Below, one piece after another: positions 15,916 through 24,859 of a stretch of DNA of 64,000 nt. The position numbers and the translations under genes are program-made. Source of the DNA: Paenibacillus silviterrae (GTDB taxonomy: Bacteria; Bacillota; Bacilli; Paenibacillales; NBRC-103111). The notes under the pieces are model-generated. The model saw nothing but the letters and a program-made list of their open reading frames with translations, made no database searches and had not been told where the DNA came from. The first letter of the stretch is position 1; every line of letters starts with the position of its first letter. Location: positions 62,001 through 126,000 of the forward strand of contig NZ_JASKUT010000001.1 of assembly GCF_030167925.1 (NCBI RefSeq), in the 5' to 3' direction.

Positions 15916-16878
15916 ATGAAGACGTTCTTGAGGGAAAAAGCGCTTATTTTTCAGGAAATGCGGGAGGAAATATTCAAGCAGTATCCGCAAGCAGCGATTG
16001 AGAATGCGGTCACCCGGCTTCTGGTAGAAGTGAAGGGGATCAAGAAAATTCCGGACGAGCTGATTACCGAAACGCTTCTTGGCGTACTGAGCAAGACGGA
16101 GACCTATAACGTGATCTCGACGCTCCTCGAGCTGGACAAAAGGGTGAAGCACGATGCCGAGCTTTTAGCAAGCATGAAGGACCCTTCCTATAACGTGCAT
16201 CGCACGATTGCGCTGTCCATATGCAACCTATACGGGAGCGGGGCTACCTCCTTATTCGGATTTATTGACTGCAAGTTCCGGTTCTTCTTTCCGAGCAAGC
16301 GTCCCAAAGGGTTTCTGTCGAAGGGGATTTGCGCGATCGTTGCCTCCACGGCCAGCGTGGTAATTTCTGATAAGGTTACAATGAATTATGCAGACAAAAA
16401 TGTGGAGCTGCTCGCATCCCGAGGCATCCCTCTGGACAGTCTGGTTGAGCTGCTGGACGGTCTGCAGCGCCCGTATAATCCGACCCTGGATCGTCAGCTG
16501 TGCGTGGAAAATATATTGGCTGTGCTTCGCAAGCAGCAAACCTATCATGCGATTCAGCTTGCCGTCAAGATGGACGAGGCCGTGGAGAAGGGGCTGCTGA
16601 ATGAACAATACAGCCATATTGTCGGCAATGACGAAGGCTTGTTCGGCGTGGATGAGTCGGTGGCTACGGCCATTCCTTTAATGTACGGGACGATTGCGCT
16701 CACGAACTTCGGCTATCTTGACAAGGAGAAGCTGGGAATTATCGGCGAGCTGGATTCCGATCATTCCGAGGGCAAATGCAACACCTACATGGACGACATC
16801 GTCTGCGGGATCGTCGCTGCCGCCTGCGGCCGGCTGGCTCACAACAATACGCCTCAATACAGCAAGCCTCTTAAGTAA
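15916..16878 (+). CDS. Phosphatidylglycerophosphatase A-like protein with duplicated domain
   Basis: A 320-residue protein. The C-terminal half (about 160-310) matches the PgpA/YutG family, lipid phosphatases acting on phosphatidylglycerophosphate: SRGIPLDSLVELLDGLQ, FGVDESVATAIPLMYGT, TNFGYLDKEKLGII and TYMDDIVCGIVAA, with the acidic residues kept. The N-terminal half (about 50-150) repeats the pattern in degraded form: VLSKTETYNVISTLLELDK against VLRKQQTYHAIQLAVKMDE, and ICNLYGSGATSLFGFIDCK against IPLMYGTIALTNFGYLDKE, but lacks the DE and DD acidic pairs. B. subtilis YutG is about half this length. ATG at 15916 has AGGTGA 5 bases upstream. Confidence 0.75.
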   Translation: MKTFLREKALIFQEMREEIFKQYPQAAIENAVTRLLVEVKGIKKIPDELITETLLGVLSKTETYNVISTLLELDKRVKHDAELLASMKDPSYNVHRTIALSICNLYGSGATSLFGFIDCKFRFFFPSKRPKGFLSKGICAIVASTASVVISDKVTMNYADKNVELLASRGIPLDSLVELLDGLQRPYNPTLDRQLCVENILAVLRKQQTYHAIQLAVKMDEAVEKGLLNEQYSHIVGNDEGLFGVDESVATAIPLMYGTIALTNFGYLDKEKLGIIGELDSDHSEGKCNTYMDDIVCGIVAAACGRLAHNNTPQYSKPLK

Positions 16879-16886
16879 GCCCAAAC

Positions 16887-16930
16887 AAAAAAGAGCCTGG
16901 TACCCGCCTTCGCAGCGTACCGGGCTCTTT
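16887..16930. terminator. Bidirectional terminator
   Basis: AAAGAGCC...GGTAC pairs with GTACCGGGCTCTTT; A-rich on the left and T-rich on the right, so it can serve both the PgpA-like gene and the convergent GGDEF gene. Confidence 0.85.
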
Positions 16931-16937
16931 GCATTTA

Positions 16938-17846
16938 TCAGCTGTCCCCATGGGAATAGAGGAAGTAATTATTTTTTCCAATCTTCTTGGCCTCATACAT
17001 GGCATTGTCGGCACGCCGGAGCAGCTGCTCGCCGTCCGTGGCATCCTCGGGAAAGCTGGCTCCGCCGATGCTGCAGGTGACGCGTATGGTGTAGCCGTTC
17101 AGCTCAAACGGGTGATTCAGCGCTTCGATGACACGTACTGCAATCCTGCCGAGATCCTCCTTCGTCTCAAAGCGCTGAAGCAGCATGACGAATTCATCCC
17201 CGCCTACGCGGCAAACCGTATCCGGGTCCCTGATGGAATGGTGCAGTCTGGCTGCCACCAGCCTCAAAAATTCATCCCCATAGCTGTGCCCGTATCGGTC
17301 ATTGATTTGCTTAAAATCGTCCAGATCCAAATACAAGATGCCGAGCCGGTGGCCATAACGCTTGGATGATAGCAAAAGCTGGGAATATCGATCCTGAAAC
17401 AGCCGGCGATTCGGCAGCCCTGTGAGCGCATCGTAATACGCGAGCTTCGTGAGCTGCTCCTCGTGCTGCTTTAATCTGGAAATATCCCGCGAGTAGATAG
17501 CGGCATAAGCTTGGGGGTCGCCGGAAGGAAGCACGGTCCCTTTGCCTTCTAACCAAAGGTAAGTTCCATCAGACAGTGGCAGCCTGTATTCTTGTGTGAA
17601 GGGCTGTCCGTTGCGTAGTAATCTGAGTACGGATTGCTCCAGGACGGGGCGGTCATTTTCATGAACCCAATCGATCCATGCGGTTCCTGTGTAAGCTTCC
17701 GCCGTCCTTCGGAAGAAGGTGGGCAGTGAGGGGGAAACATAGCTGATCCGGCCGTTCGAATCCATTACGTGTATAAAATCGGTCGAGGTCTCCACCAGCA
17801 AGCGAAACAAATCATCCGATGGCGGCCGAGGGTGAGATTGATCCAT
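16938..17846 (-). CDS. PAS-GGDEF diguanylate cyclase
   Basis: About 302 residues: an N-terminal PAS domain (DLFRLLVETSTDFIHVMDSN through SRDISRLKQHEEQL, about residues 10-125) and a C-terminal GGDEF domain (YYDALTGLPNRRLFQDRYS to the end). The active-site GGDEF is intact, and RDPD lies 5 residues before it, giving a possible RxxD inhibitory site for product feedback. No membrane segment, so it is probably cytoplasmic and would make cyclic di-GMP in response to a PAS-bound signal. ATG at 17846 follows GAGGTGAT; an earlier in-frame start at 17876 would include that site. No EAL or HD-GYP partner in the window. Confidence 0.88.
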   Translation of the reverse strand: MDQSHPRPPSDDLFRLLVETSTDFIHVMDSNGRISYVSPSLPTFFRRTAEAYTGTAWIDWVHENDRPVLEQSVLRLLRNGQPFTQEYRLPLSDGTYLWLEGKGTVLPSGDPQAYAAIYSRDISRLKQHEEQLTKLAYYDALTGLPNRRLFQDRYSQLLLSSKRYGHRLGILYLDLDDFKQINDRYGHSYGDEFLRLVAARLHHSIRDPDTVCRVGGDEFVMLLQRFETKEDLGRIAVRVIEALNHPFELNGYTIRVTCSIGGASFPEDATDGEQLLRRADNAMYEAKKIGKNNYFLYSHGDS

Positions 17847-17993
17847 GAAAATCACCTCTTTTTGGAAAAAAGACAACTTTATTATATCACCACACCGCCT
17901 GGATTATCTACAGCAAGTACCCATTGAACCTTGTTTTGGGTGAAACTTCACAAAAATAGTTACGGCTTATCCTTGGAGTAGGACAAATTGTTG

Positions 17994-18024
17994 TCATAAA
18001 CGGGGTTACCTGCTTGTATACATA
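17994..18024 (+). promoter_or_regulatory. Possible SigE-type promoter of gerM
   Basis: TCATAAA at 17994-18000 and TATACATA at 18017-18024 resemble KMATATT and CATACAnT, but the 16-base spacing is one more than usual. gerM of B. subtilis is mother-cell expressed. Weak. The leader also contains a hairpin (GCGGA 18053-18057 with TCCGC 18079-18083; CAAAGC with GCTTTG inside). Confidence 0.3.
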
Positions 18025-18105
18025 GGAGTAAAACGGACAACACCCCAACAAGGCGGATGCTTACAAAGCAAGCTTTGCTCCGCATAACTCAGAGGAGGAA
18101 TCAAG

Positions 18106-19140
18106 ATGAAACAACAAAAATGGACACGATTGGCAGCGGTAACGAGCATTGTGGTCATGCTGGCCTCGGGCTGCTCGGTATTAGACAAGAAGGAACAATC
18201 CCAGCAAATTGATCCTCCGCCGACAGGTGCGGCAGAAGCGGGCGCGGTAAAGACGGTAAGTGCTCCTATTACGAATCCGATGCAGATCACCGTATTTGCC
18301 AAGGACGAGAAAGGGCTGCTTGCCCCGATCGCATTGCAAGTGGAGAAGTCGGAGAGCGTAGCCAAGAAGGCACTGGAATATCTGGTGGAGGGCGGTCCTT
18401 CGCAAGGGAAGCTGCCGGCCGGGTTTACCAGCGCACTTCCTAAAGGAACGAAGATTAAGGACATGAATATTAAAGACAAGCTGGCAATCGTCGATTTCTC
18501 GAAGGAGTTCACGGACTACAACCTGCAGGATGAGCGTAAAATGCTTGAGGCCGTAACATGGACCTTAACCAGCTTCCCGACGGTGGAGAAGGTAGAGTTC
18601 CGCGTGGAGGGGAAACGCCTGTCGGAAATGCCGGTTGGCGGAACACCGCTGGATGAGCCGACAAGCCGCGCGATGGGCATTAACCTGGAGAAGCAGGAGG
18701 GCGTAGAATACGGTCAAGCAACGGCTGTTACGCTGTATTTCCTGAGCCAAAACCAGGAGGAGTTCAAATACTACGTACCGGTTACCCGAATGGTGAAGCG
18801 TACGGATAATGTTGCCCAAACGGTCGTTGAGCAGCTGATTCAAGGCCCGGATCAAGCGAAAGGTTTGGCGGCCGTCATGGCGCCGGGGGCGGAGTTGATC
18901 AAGGTAGGCAAGGAAAACGACGTGATCACCGTCAATTTCTCGGATAAAGTGCTTGGACCGGACAAGAAGGCTCCGGCCGAAGCGATGAAATCCGTCGTGC
19001 TGTCCTTGACAGAAAACGCGGGAGCTTCTACGAAAGTGCAGATTCTCGTCAACGGCGAAGCCAAGGTAAGCTCGACGGACAATCAAAGCTACGCGAAGCC
19101 GGTCAGCCGTCCTTCTACGGTCAATCAAATGAAACTTTAA
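18106..19140 (+). CDS. gerM: GerM, spore germination/sporulation lipoprotein
   Basis: A 344-residue lipoprotein with lipobox ASGC (cysteine 23) and two copies of the GerMN domain, roughly residues 60-170 and 205-320. Repeated landmarks are ALEYLVEGGPSQGKLPAGF with KLAIVDFSKEF, and VVEQLIQGPDQAKGLAAVM with ITVNFSDKVL. GerM takes part in engulfment and germination in B. subtilis, where it helps anchor mother-cell channel components. The ATG has AGAGGAGG upstream. Position directly before rph matches the B. subtilis order and supports the call. Confidence 0.93.
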   Translation: MKQQKWTRLAAVTSIVVMLASGCSVLDKKEQSQQIDPPPTGAAEAGAVKTVSAPITNPMQITVFAKDEKGLLAPIALQVEKSESVAKKALEYLVEGGPSQGKLPAGFTSALPKGTKIKDMNIKDKLAIVDFSKEFTDYNLQDERKMLEAVTWTLTSFPTVEKVEFRVEGKRLSEMPVGGTPLDEPTSRAMGINLEKQEGVEYGQATAVTLYFLSQNQEEFKYYVPVTRMVKRTDNVAQTVVEQLIQGPDQAKGLAAVMAPGAELIKVGKENDVITVNFSDKVLGPDKKAPAEAMKSVVLSLTENAGASTKVQILVNGEAKVSSTDNQSYAKPVSRPSTVNQMKL

Positions 19141-19148
19141 GCGATACG

Positions 19149-19215
19149 ACGGCTCCCCCTCCTTCGATCCGGTTCGAGCTTTATTGGGATCAAGGTATCG
19201 GGGAGCCGTTTTTTT
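19149..19215 (+). terminator. Intrinsic terminator after gerM
   Basis: ACGGCTCCCC (19149-19158) pairs perfectly with GGGGAGCCGT (19200-19209), followed by seven T residues. The loop is about 41 bases. Confidence 0.8.
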
Positions 19216-19392
19216 AAACGCAATCTGGGTCGCGCATCCCGGAAAGGCCTAGGGCCTAAATTGAAACATTTCTTACCTATTCAGGGTATACTAATAGATG
19301 GTAAGAAAGCATAAAATTCTCTGGGAATTTTAACTTCTGTGCCATACCTCGGATGGAATTATGCGGATTGGCGTGATTTTCCTGAATGGCTT

Positions 19393-19401
19393 TGGTACAA
19401 T
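19393..19401 (+). promoter_or_regulatory. Candidate extended -10 promoter of rph
   Basis: TGG then TACAAT at 19396-19401, 35 bases before the ATG. The -35 is not convincing. Confidence 0.4.
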
Positions 19402-19436
19402 GAATCGGTAACGCAAAAGGAGGACGGAGATAACCG

Positions 19437-20198
19437 ATGAGACACGATGGAAGAGCGGAGAATCAAACAAGGCCTGTTAAGATTACTCCCCATTATAGTA
19501 AGCATGCGGAAGGGTCCGTATTGATCGAGGTAGGGGAGACAAAGGTCATATGTACCGCTACGGTGGAAGAAAAGGTGCCGCCGTTCATGAAGGGCCAGGG
19601 GAAGGGCTGGGTAACGGCCGAGTATTCGATGCTGCCTAGAGCGACCGCTGTCCGCAATCAACGCGAAGCAGCCAAGGGTAAGCTTGGCGGAAGGACGATG
19701 GAGATTCAACGCTTGATCGGACGGGCGCTCCGGTCGGTTGTCCAGCTTGATGCCTTAGGCGAGCGATCCATCACTCTGGACTGCGATGTCATTCAAGCGG
19801 ATGGCGGCACACGGACGACGTCAATTACAGGTGCTTTCGTAGCTATGGCCTTTGCCATCGATAAAATAGCAAGAGAACGCAATCTGCCGAGGTTTCCGAT
19901 TACGGATTTCCTTGGGTCGGTCAGCGTCGGCGTGGTCGATAACAAGGCTTGTCTCGACTTGGATTATGTGGAGGATTCCAAAGCCAAGGTGGATATGAAC
20001 GTTGTTATGACAGGAGACGGCAAATTTGTTGAGGTGCAGGGCACCGGGGAAGATTCACCTTTCACGAGACAGGAGCTGGACGAGCTGCTCGCGCTTGCCG
20101 AAGGCGGGATCCAATCGATGATTCGGGAGCAGGAAGCGGTGCTCGGACTGATCGGACAGAAGATTCGGGGGACGGCGCATGCTGCGGCTAGGCACTGA
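19437..20198 (+). CDS. rph: Ribonuclease PH
   Basis: A 253-residue phosphorolytic 3'-5' exoribonuclease that trims tRNA 3' ends. Family signatures: [15 protein letters not shown] at the N-terminus, [33 protein letters not shown], and the phosphate/active-site region [20 protein letters not shown]. Length is as expected. The ATG has GGAGGACGG upstream. The 3' end overlaps the next gene by 20 bases, and order gerM-rph-rdgB is as in B. subtilis. Confidence 0.97.
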   Translation: MRHDGRAENQTRPVKITPHYSKHAEGSVLIEVGETKVICTATVEEKVPPFMKGQGKGWVTAEYSMLPRATAVRNQREAAKGKLGGRTMEIQRLIGRALRSVVQLDALGERSITLDCDVIQADGGTRTTSITGAFVAMAFAIDKIARERNLPRFPITDFLGSVSVGVVDNKACLDLDYVEDSKAKVDMNVVMTGDGKFVEVQGTGEDSPFTRQELDELLALAEGGIQSMIREQEAVLGLIGQKIRGTAHAAARH

Positions 20199-20811
20199 GG
20201 TCGTCATTGCAACCCGCAATGCGGGCAAGGTGAAGGAATTCGAAGCGATATTCGCCGACAAGGGAATCCGGGTCCGGAGTTTGTTGGATTATGACGGGCT
20301 CCCGGATATCGTAGAGGACGGGGATACCTTCGCTGCGAATGCGCTGATTAAAGCGCGGGCCATCGCTCAGTGTTTGCATATTCCTGTTGTTGCGGACGAT
20401 TCCGGGCTGTGCGTTGACCGCTTGGACGGTGCGCCAGGTGTATATTCCGCCCGCTATGCTGGAGAAGGAGCAGGCGACGAGGCTAACAATCGCAAGCTGC
20501 TCAAGGAGCTTGCCGAAGTGGGGGAGCCGGAAGCAAAGGCAGAAGGAGTAACCGTCCTGAGCCCTGCGCGGTTCGTCTGTGCCATCGCGCTCGTGGATTC
20601 ATCCGGTCAGCCGGTGGCCGAGGTGCAGGGCGCGTGCGAGGGGGCCATTATCTCCGAGCCGCGGGGAGCGCAGGGCTTCGGCTATGATCCGCTTTTTTAT
20701 GTGCCGGACAAGCAGCTTACGATGGCAGAGCTATCCATGGAGGAGAAAAATGCCATCAGTCACAGAGGCCGCGCTATCGAAGCCTTGTGGAGGGCGCTGG
20801 AAACGGAATAA
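20179..20811 (+). CDS. rdgB: XTP/dITP diphosphatase (RdgB/HAM1 family)
   Basis: A 210-residue house-cleaning pyrophosphatase that removes dITP, dXTP and related purine nucleotides. Motifs: [18 protein letters not shown] at the N-terminus, the catalytic [35 protein letters not shown], and the closing [14 protein letters not shown]. The ATG lies inside the end of rph, consistent with coupled translation. Confidence 0.95.
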   Translation: MLRLGTEVVIATRNAGKVKEFEAIFADKGIRVRSLLDYDGLPDIVEDGDTFAANALIKARAIAQCLHIPVVADDSGLCVDRLDGAPGVYSARYAGEGAGDEANNRKLLKELAEVGEPEAKAEGVTVLSPARFVCAIALVDSSGQPVAEVQGACEGAIISEPRGAQGFGYDPLFYVPDKQLTMAELSMEEKNAISHRGRAIEALWRALETE

Positions 20812-20848
20812 GCGCTGCCGGTGATTCAGTCGTCGAGCGGCATGTAAC

Positions 20849-20881
20849 GAAAGGACCGTCCTCATTGCGAGGACGGTCCTT
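20849..20881. terminator. Bidirectional terminator between rdgB and asnB
   Basis: AAGGACCGTCCT pairs perfectly with AGGACGGTCCTT around a 7-base loop. It lies between convergent genes; flanking T or A runs are short. Confidence 0.75.
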
Positions 20882-20886
20882 CAGCA

Positions 20887-22728
20887 TTACCTGATCGAAA
20901 CATTATACTTGCGAAGCCACGTATCCACCTGTGCGAGGTAGGCGAACAGCTGCGGCCCTGTCATCAGCTGACCGAACCATGGCAGCGTGAACCGGCTGGC
21001 GTCCTCGGCGAGGGCGCGGATCTTGGCCACATCAATGAACTGCAGCAGCGGTGAGCTGGGATCATCCAGTATTTCCAGCACCCAGGAACGGACGGCGGCT
21101 AAGTAATTCGGATTGTGTGTCTTCGGGTAAGGGCTCTTTTTGCGTGTCAGAACATCCTCCGGAAGCACGCCCTTCAGAGCTTTGCGCAAAATCCCCTTCT
21201 CGCGGTCGCCGGAGGACTTCACTTCCCAGGGTACATTCCATACATATTCCACCAGACGGTGATCGCAGAACGGCACGCGTACCTCCAGGCCGACAGCCAT
21301 ACTCATCCGGTCCTTGCGATCAAGGAGTGTCGGCATGAAGCGGGTAATATTCAGGTAGGACATTTCCCGCATGCGGTTTTGCTGGGCATTTTCTCCTGCC
21401 AGGCGGGGAACCTCGGATAAAGCGGAGCGATAGCGGTCCTGCACATATTGCTCCGGACGCACCCACTCCACCAGCTCCGGGGAGAGGAGAGCGACCCGGT
21501 CCTTGGTGTTCAGAGCCCAAGGGAAGGTATCCGCGTTCAACGACTCCTCCCGGTGAAACCACGGATAGCCCCCGAAGATTTCGTCGGCCGCTTCGCCGGA
21601 AATCGCCACTGTGGCGTCCTTTTTGATTTCACGGCAAAACAGGTAGAGGGAACCGTCCACATCGGCCATACCCGGCAGGTCACGGGCGTACACAACGGTT
21701 TTCAAGGAATCTACCAGCTCGGGGGTATCGAACTCCATATAATGATGCTCGGTGCCGAGAAAATCTGTCATTCTCTTAATCCAGGGGGCATCCGAATTCG
21801 GTTGAAACGCGTTGGCTTTAAAGTTCTTATCGTTATCGACGTAATCAATAGAATAGGTGTGGAGGGTGCCCAGGTTTCTCTCTTTGTAATATTGAGCCGC
21901 AAACGTAGTAAGTGCGCTGGAGTCAAGTCCTCCGGACAGCAGGGTACAAATCGGCACGTCCGAGGCCATTTGACGTTCTACGGTGTCCTTGAGAAGCTCG
22001 CGGATTTTCTCGGCCGTCGTCTCCACGTCATCCTCATGCGGCTTGCTTTCCAGCTTCCAGTAGGCGTGAATGCGGAAGCCGTTACGGTCCATCACCGCGC
22101 AGTGGCCGGGCTTCAGCTCCGAAAGATTGCTATATACGCCATGGCCTGGCGTTCTCGCCGGACCGACAGCGAAGATCTCCGCTAATCCTTCCCTGCTGAC
22201 CTCGACTGAGAAGTCCGGGTGGGAGAGAATCGCTTTCGGCTCCGAGCCGAACAGGAGGCGTCCCTCGCTGTACGAATAGAACAAGGGCTTCACGCCGAGC
22301 CGGTCTCTTACCAAGTACAGCGACTGATCCTGCGAATTCCAGACGCCGAAGGCGAAAATTCCGTTGAACCGGTCTACGCAGGAGCGGCCCCATTCGATGT
22401 AAGCGACCAGCAGCACTTCCGTATCGCAGGTCGTTTGGAACCGGTGGCCTCGCAGCTCAAGCTCCTTTTTAAGCTCGGGAGCATTATAAAGCTCACCGTT
22501 ATAAACAACGGTATATGTCGTCTCTCCAATTACTCGGGTCATAGGCTGGGCGCCATTGGCCGGATCCATGACACTCAAGCGGCGATGACCGAGAGCGCAG
22601 TGTGACGTTATCCAAGTACCCGAGGCATCCGGTCCGCGGGGGGTCATGGTATCCGTCATACACTCGAGAATGGACGGATACTGCGTCAGATCCTTGTTCC
22701 AATCAATCCATCCCGTGATTCCACACAT
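20887..22728 (-). CDS. asnB: Asparagine synthase (glutamine-hydrolysing), AsnO-like
   Basis: A 613-residue two-domain enzyme making asparagine from aspartate with glutamine as nitrogen donor. Starting at 22728 leaves MCGITGW, with the catalytic cysteine at position 2; earlier in-frame starts would bury it. The glutaminase domain has RRLSVMDP and YNGELYN; the synthetase domain has the ATP loop LLSGGLDSSALT and SGEAADEIFGGY. The length is closest to B. subtilis AsnO (YisO, 614), the sporulation-specific paralogue, rather than AsnB. A SigE-like sequence upstream agrees with that reading. Confidence 0.93.
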   Translation of the reverse strand: MCGITGWIDWNKDLTQYPSILECMTDTMTPRGPDASGTWITSHCALGHRRLSVMDPANGAQPMTRVIGETTYTVVYNGELYNAPELKKELELRGHRFQTTCDTEVLLVAYIEWGRSCVDRFNGIFAFGVWNSQDQSLYLVRDRLGVKPLFYSYSEGRLLFGSEPKAILSHPDFSVEVSREGLAEIFAVGPARTPGHGVYSNLSELKPGHCAVMDRNGFRIHAYWKLESKPHEDDVETTAEKIRELLKDTVERQMASDVPICTLLSGGLDSSALTTFAAQYYKERNLGTLHTYSIDYVDNDKNFKANAFQPNSDAPWIKRMTDFLGTEHHYMEFDTPELVDSLKTVVYARDLPGMADVDGSLYLFCREIKKDATVAISGEAADEIFGGYPWFHREESLNADTFPWALNTKDRVALLSPELVEWVRPEQYVQDRYRSALSEVPRLAGENAQQNRMREMSYLNITRFMPTLLDRKDRMSMAVGLEVRVPFCDHRLVEYVWNVPWEVKSSGDREKGILRKALKGVLPEDVLTRKKSPYPKTHNPNYLAAVRSWVLEILDDPSSPLLQFIDVAKIRALAEDASRFTLPWFGQLMTGPQLFAYLAQVDTWLRKYNVSIR

Positions 22729-22795
22729 AGCCTTCATCCTCTCTCTTATGTCGGCGTTGTTCAAGCACCGTAATCTAGGGGCAGCGCGATGATAA

Positions 22796-22823
22796 AGGGT
22801 ATGCGGATTAGGCTCGAATAATG
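22796..22823 (-). promoter_or_regulatory. Candidate SigE-type promoter of the asparagine synthase
   Basis: On the minus strand CATTATT (22823-22817), 13 bases, CATACCCT (22803-22796). The SigE -10 consensus is CATACAnT, so six of seven defined positions match. AsnO of B. subtilis is SigE-dependent. Confidence 0.4.
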
Positions 22824-22839
22824 TCTGTCCATCTGACAT

Positions 22840-23305
22840 GAGCCTGCGAAAACGATGACGAACCCATGGACAAACCGTCGAAGAAGCGATACACTACCAT
22901 GTGACGGTTGGGAATTTTTCGCAAGTCTATGAATAAGATTAGGTTGTTTTGTCCCACTCTATCCATAAGGAAGGCGAGAAGGGACTAGGCTGAAGCTTAA
23001 GATCGAACGGCTTATTGTTCTTGCGAAAGCGACTTCTGCGGCCTTTACCGATAGGGGCTTTGCTCAGCCGGGTACGGGAGTTGAATCCACTCATGGATTT
23101 GTTGTACCATAAGGGGACGGGCCGGTTGATACGCGAAACAATGTCCAAGATTTCCCATACATAGCTCCTTCGACATTCTTTGCCATGAACAACCTGTATC
23201 TATTTAGCTGTTTTACTGCTTCATACCATTGGATTATACGCATTTGTACTTTAGAGGTTAGCGTGTACGTAACGCAGTCGATCAACATGAAAGGTGGTCA
23301 AACGT
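22840..23305. other. Intergenic region of about 470 bases
   Basis: No RNA gene or repeat recognised. The only candidate content is a small basic minus-strand frame at 22939-23148, listed separately, and possibly a weak promoter for the following gene (TTTACT and TATACG, 17 bases apart, ending near 23239). Confidence 0.5.
22939..23148 (-). CDS. Possible small basic protein of unknown function
   Basis: A 69-codon frame starting at TTG. The product is rich in Arg, Lys and Ser (SKAPIGKGRRSRFRKNNKPF), with an aromatic end (FSPSLWIEWDKTT). The open frame extends about 16 more codons upstream without a stop or standard start, and an AGGAGC is 15 bases before the TTG. It may be a real short gene, the remnant of a longer one, or chance. 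I do not recognise it. Confidence 0.25.
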   Translation of the reverse strand: MDIVSRINRPVPLWYNKSMSGFNSRTRLSKAPIGKGRRSRFRKNNKPFDLKLQPSPFSPSLWIEWDKTT

Positions 23306-23650
23306 ATGAACAAAAAATTGATGTCCGAGCAGCAGAGCGAATACAAGGCAGCGAAAGAACACTTCGAAAGCGTGAATAAGGATTTTGAACAAAAGCTCGC
23401 TGCTACCAAAAAGCTGGGTAAGGTGAATCAGGAAACCCTGGAGCGCTTATCTGAGGACACAGGACTCCAGAAGGCTTTGAACCGCTTAACCTCAGCGGAG
23501 AGCGCTCTCCTGAAATGGTCTCACGAAATGATCCAGAACGAGCGGGATTATTTGAAGAATAAAAATTCTGTCGACCGGATGTATGCGTTTATCGATCAGA
23601 ATCCGGCAATCAAGGCGCAATTGATTAAAGCTGCGATGGAGATGGGCTAG
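23306..23650 (+). CDS. Small helical protein of unknown function
   Basis: A 114-residue, Lys/Glu-rich protein, very probably all helical with coiled-coil potential (EYKAAKEHFESVNKDFEQKL and LNRLTSAESALLKWSHEMIQ). No signal peptide or membrane segment. ATG at 23306 follows AAAGGTGG by about 9 bases; the in-frame GTG at 23294 overlaps that site. A terminator follows directly, so it is monocistronic. I do not recognise the family. Confidence 0.75.
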   Translation: MNKKLMSEQQSEYKAAKEHFESVNKDFEQKLAATKKLGKVNQETLERLSEDTGLQKALNRLTSAESALLKWSHEMIQNERDYLKNKNSVDRMYAFIDQNPAIKAQLIKAAMEMG

Positions 23651-23677
23651 TCTCACAGGACAGCTGCAGCAGAAGGT

Positions 23678-23710
23678 GCAGAAGGGAAATGTCCCGGCTG
23701 CGCTTTTTTT
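23678..23710 (+). terminator. Intrinsic terminator
   Basis: GCAG-aa-GGG pairs with CCC-gg-CTGC (a 2/2 internal mismatch), then GC and seven T residues. Confidence 0.7.
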
Positions 23711-23778
23711 GCTTTCGCAGACCAAATGGGGTAAACTGCTTTCAAGAATGGCAAGGCCGCGGAAAGGCAGGCGGTTTC

Positions 23779-24684
23779 ATGACGGAACAAGTGAATGACA
23801 ATGTAATCTTATTTCCCAAAACAATCGAGTACTACCAGTACGAGCTGACCCGGATGCTGGAAGCGGAGCGTTACGGGGAAGCGGTGCGGCTGCTTCGGTT
23901 TTTGCTGAATTGCCGCCACCACGACCACCGTGTGCAAGGGGAATGGCAGTCGCTGCTGGATTGGCTGCAGATGATGTTTCCGGAGGAACAGTTTCCGCTC
24001 GAAGACGAGCAGGAGGAGCTGACGGAGGAGGAGCTTCTGCGCGAGCAGCTTAGGCTGAGGGGCCGGGAAGGCGAGGAATATGCGGAGAAGCTGTTAGCCG
24101 CTCTGGAGCAGCCTTACGAGGTGGACAAACAATTGCTGGCGTTGGAGCAGCTCGCCTTGGTAGAGCATCCCCGTGTTAACGACGTGCTGGAAGAATGGGC
24201 TACCCGTCCGAATTTACATCCAATGCTTCAGTTTAAGGCGCTTCAAACCTTGCAGAGACGTGGAGCCACGGGCAGCGTGACCTTATACAAGCTGAACGAG
24301 GAGACAGTGGTAGATTTGGAGGATACTCCGCCTACCTTCGATGATTTTCCCGCACAGATCCATGAGATTATGCTGAGAGTTCAGGAGATCAGCGAGACGC
24401 AGCATCCTGCGCTCAGCTACTTTGCCCAAGAAACCTGGAATGAATTTCTGGCGTTCATCTACGGCACTTCGCAATATCGCCAAATGCTGCGGCAGGATTC
24501 CTCCTGTATCGATGTGTGGGCCGCAGCGCTGCACTTGACCTTGCTGGAGCACGTGTTTCACAGCGGCGACAGGGAGGAGCTGCTCGATTTGTACGGCATC
24601 ACTTCACACCTTCTATTTCAATGGGAGCAGGCGTACCGGGTGATGAAGCAGTTTGCCGCAACGATGTTTTCCGGGAGGATGTAG
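23779..24684 (+). CDS. Hypothetical helical-repeat protein upstream of tig
   Basis: A 301-residue acidic protein of helical-repeat character: LTRMLEAERYGEAVRLLRFL near the N-terminus is TPR-like, followed by a strongly acidic stretch (LEDEQEELTEEELLREQ). B. subtilis has the TPR protein YsoA at this place, before tig, so this could be its counterpart; that is inference from position and helix pattern only. ATG at 23779 has AGGCAGG upstream and opens on MTEQVNDNVILFPK. No catalytic motif seen. Confidence 0.75.
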   Translation: MTEQVNDNVILFPKTIEYYQYELTRMLEAERYGEAVRLLRFLLNCRHHDHRVQGEWQSLLDWLQMMFPEEQFPLEDEQEELTEEELLREQLRLRGREGEEYAEKLLAALEQPYEVDKQLLALEQLALVEHPRVNDVLEEWATRPNLHPMLQFKALQTLQRRGATGSVTLYKLNEETVVDLEDTPPTFDDFPAQIHEIMLRVQEISETQHPALSYFAQETWNEFLAFIYGTSQYRQMLRQDSSCIDVWAAALHLTLLEHVFHSGDREELLDLYGITSHLLFQWEQAYRVMKQFAATMFSGRM

Positions 24685-24724
24685 CGGCAAACGGCGGGTC
24701 TGCCAGGATGGGTTGCATTGATTG

Positions 24725-24753
24725 TTGAAAACGCGATATATTATGGTTATAAT
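24725..24753 (+). promoter_or_regulatory. SigA promoter of tig
   Basis: TTGAAA at 24725-24730, a 17-base spacer, and consensus TATAAT at 24748-24753; five of six and six of six matches. Confidence 0.8.
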
Positions 24754-24859
24754 AGAATGGTTATATTGGCGGACGGGACATGCCGTCTCACTGTTCGGGC
24801 CGTCAAGCGCGTGACTATCATGTTGATTAATGGACAATTTTTGGAGGGGAAAGCATAAA

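Noticed and set aside
19284-19293. GGGTATACTA, another SigF-like -10 upstream of rph
   Set aside because: There is no GYATA-like -35 at 15 bases, and rph is a housekeeping gene, so the match is probably chance.
23671-23710. GCAGAAGG motifs near the terminator as another copy of the dispersed repeat
   Set aside because: Only short similarity to the GCAGAAAT core, explained by the terminator hairpin itself.
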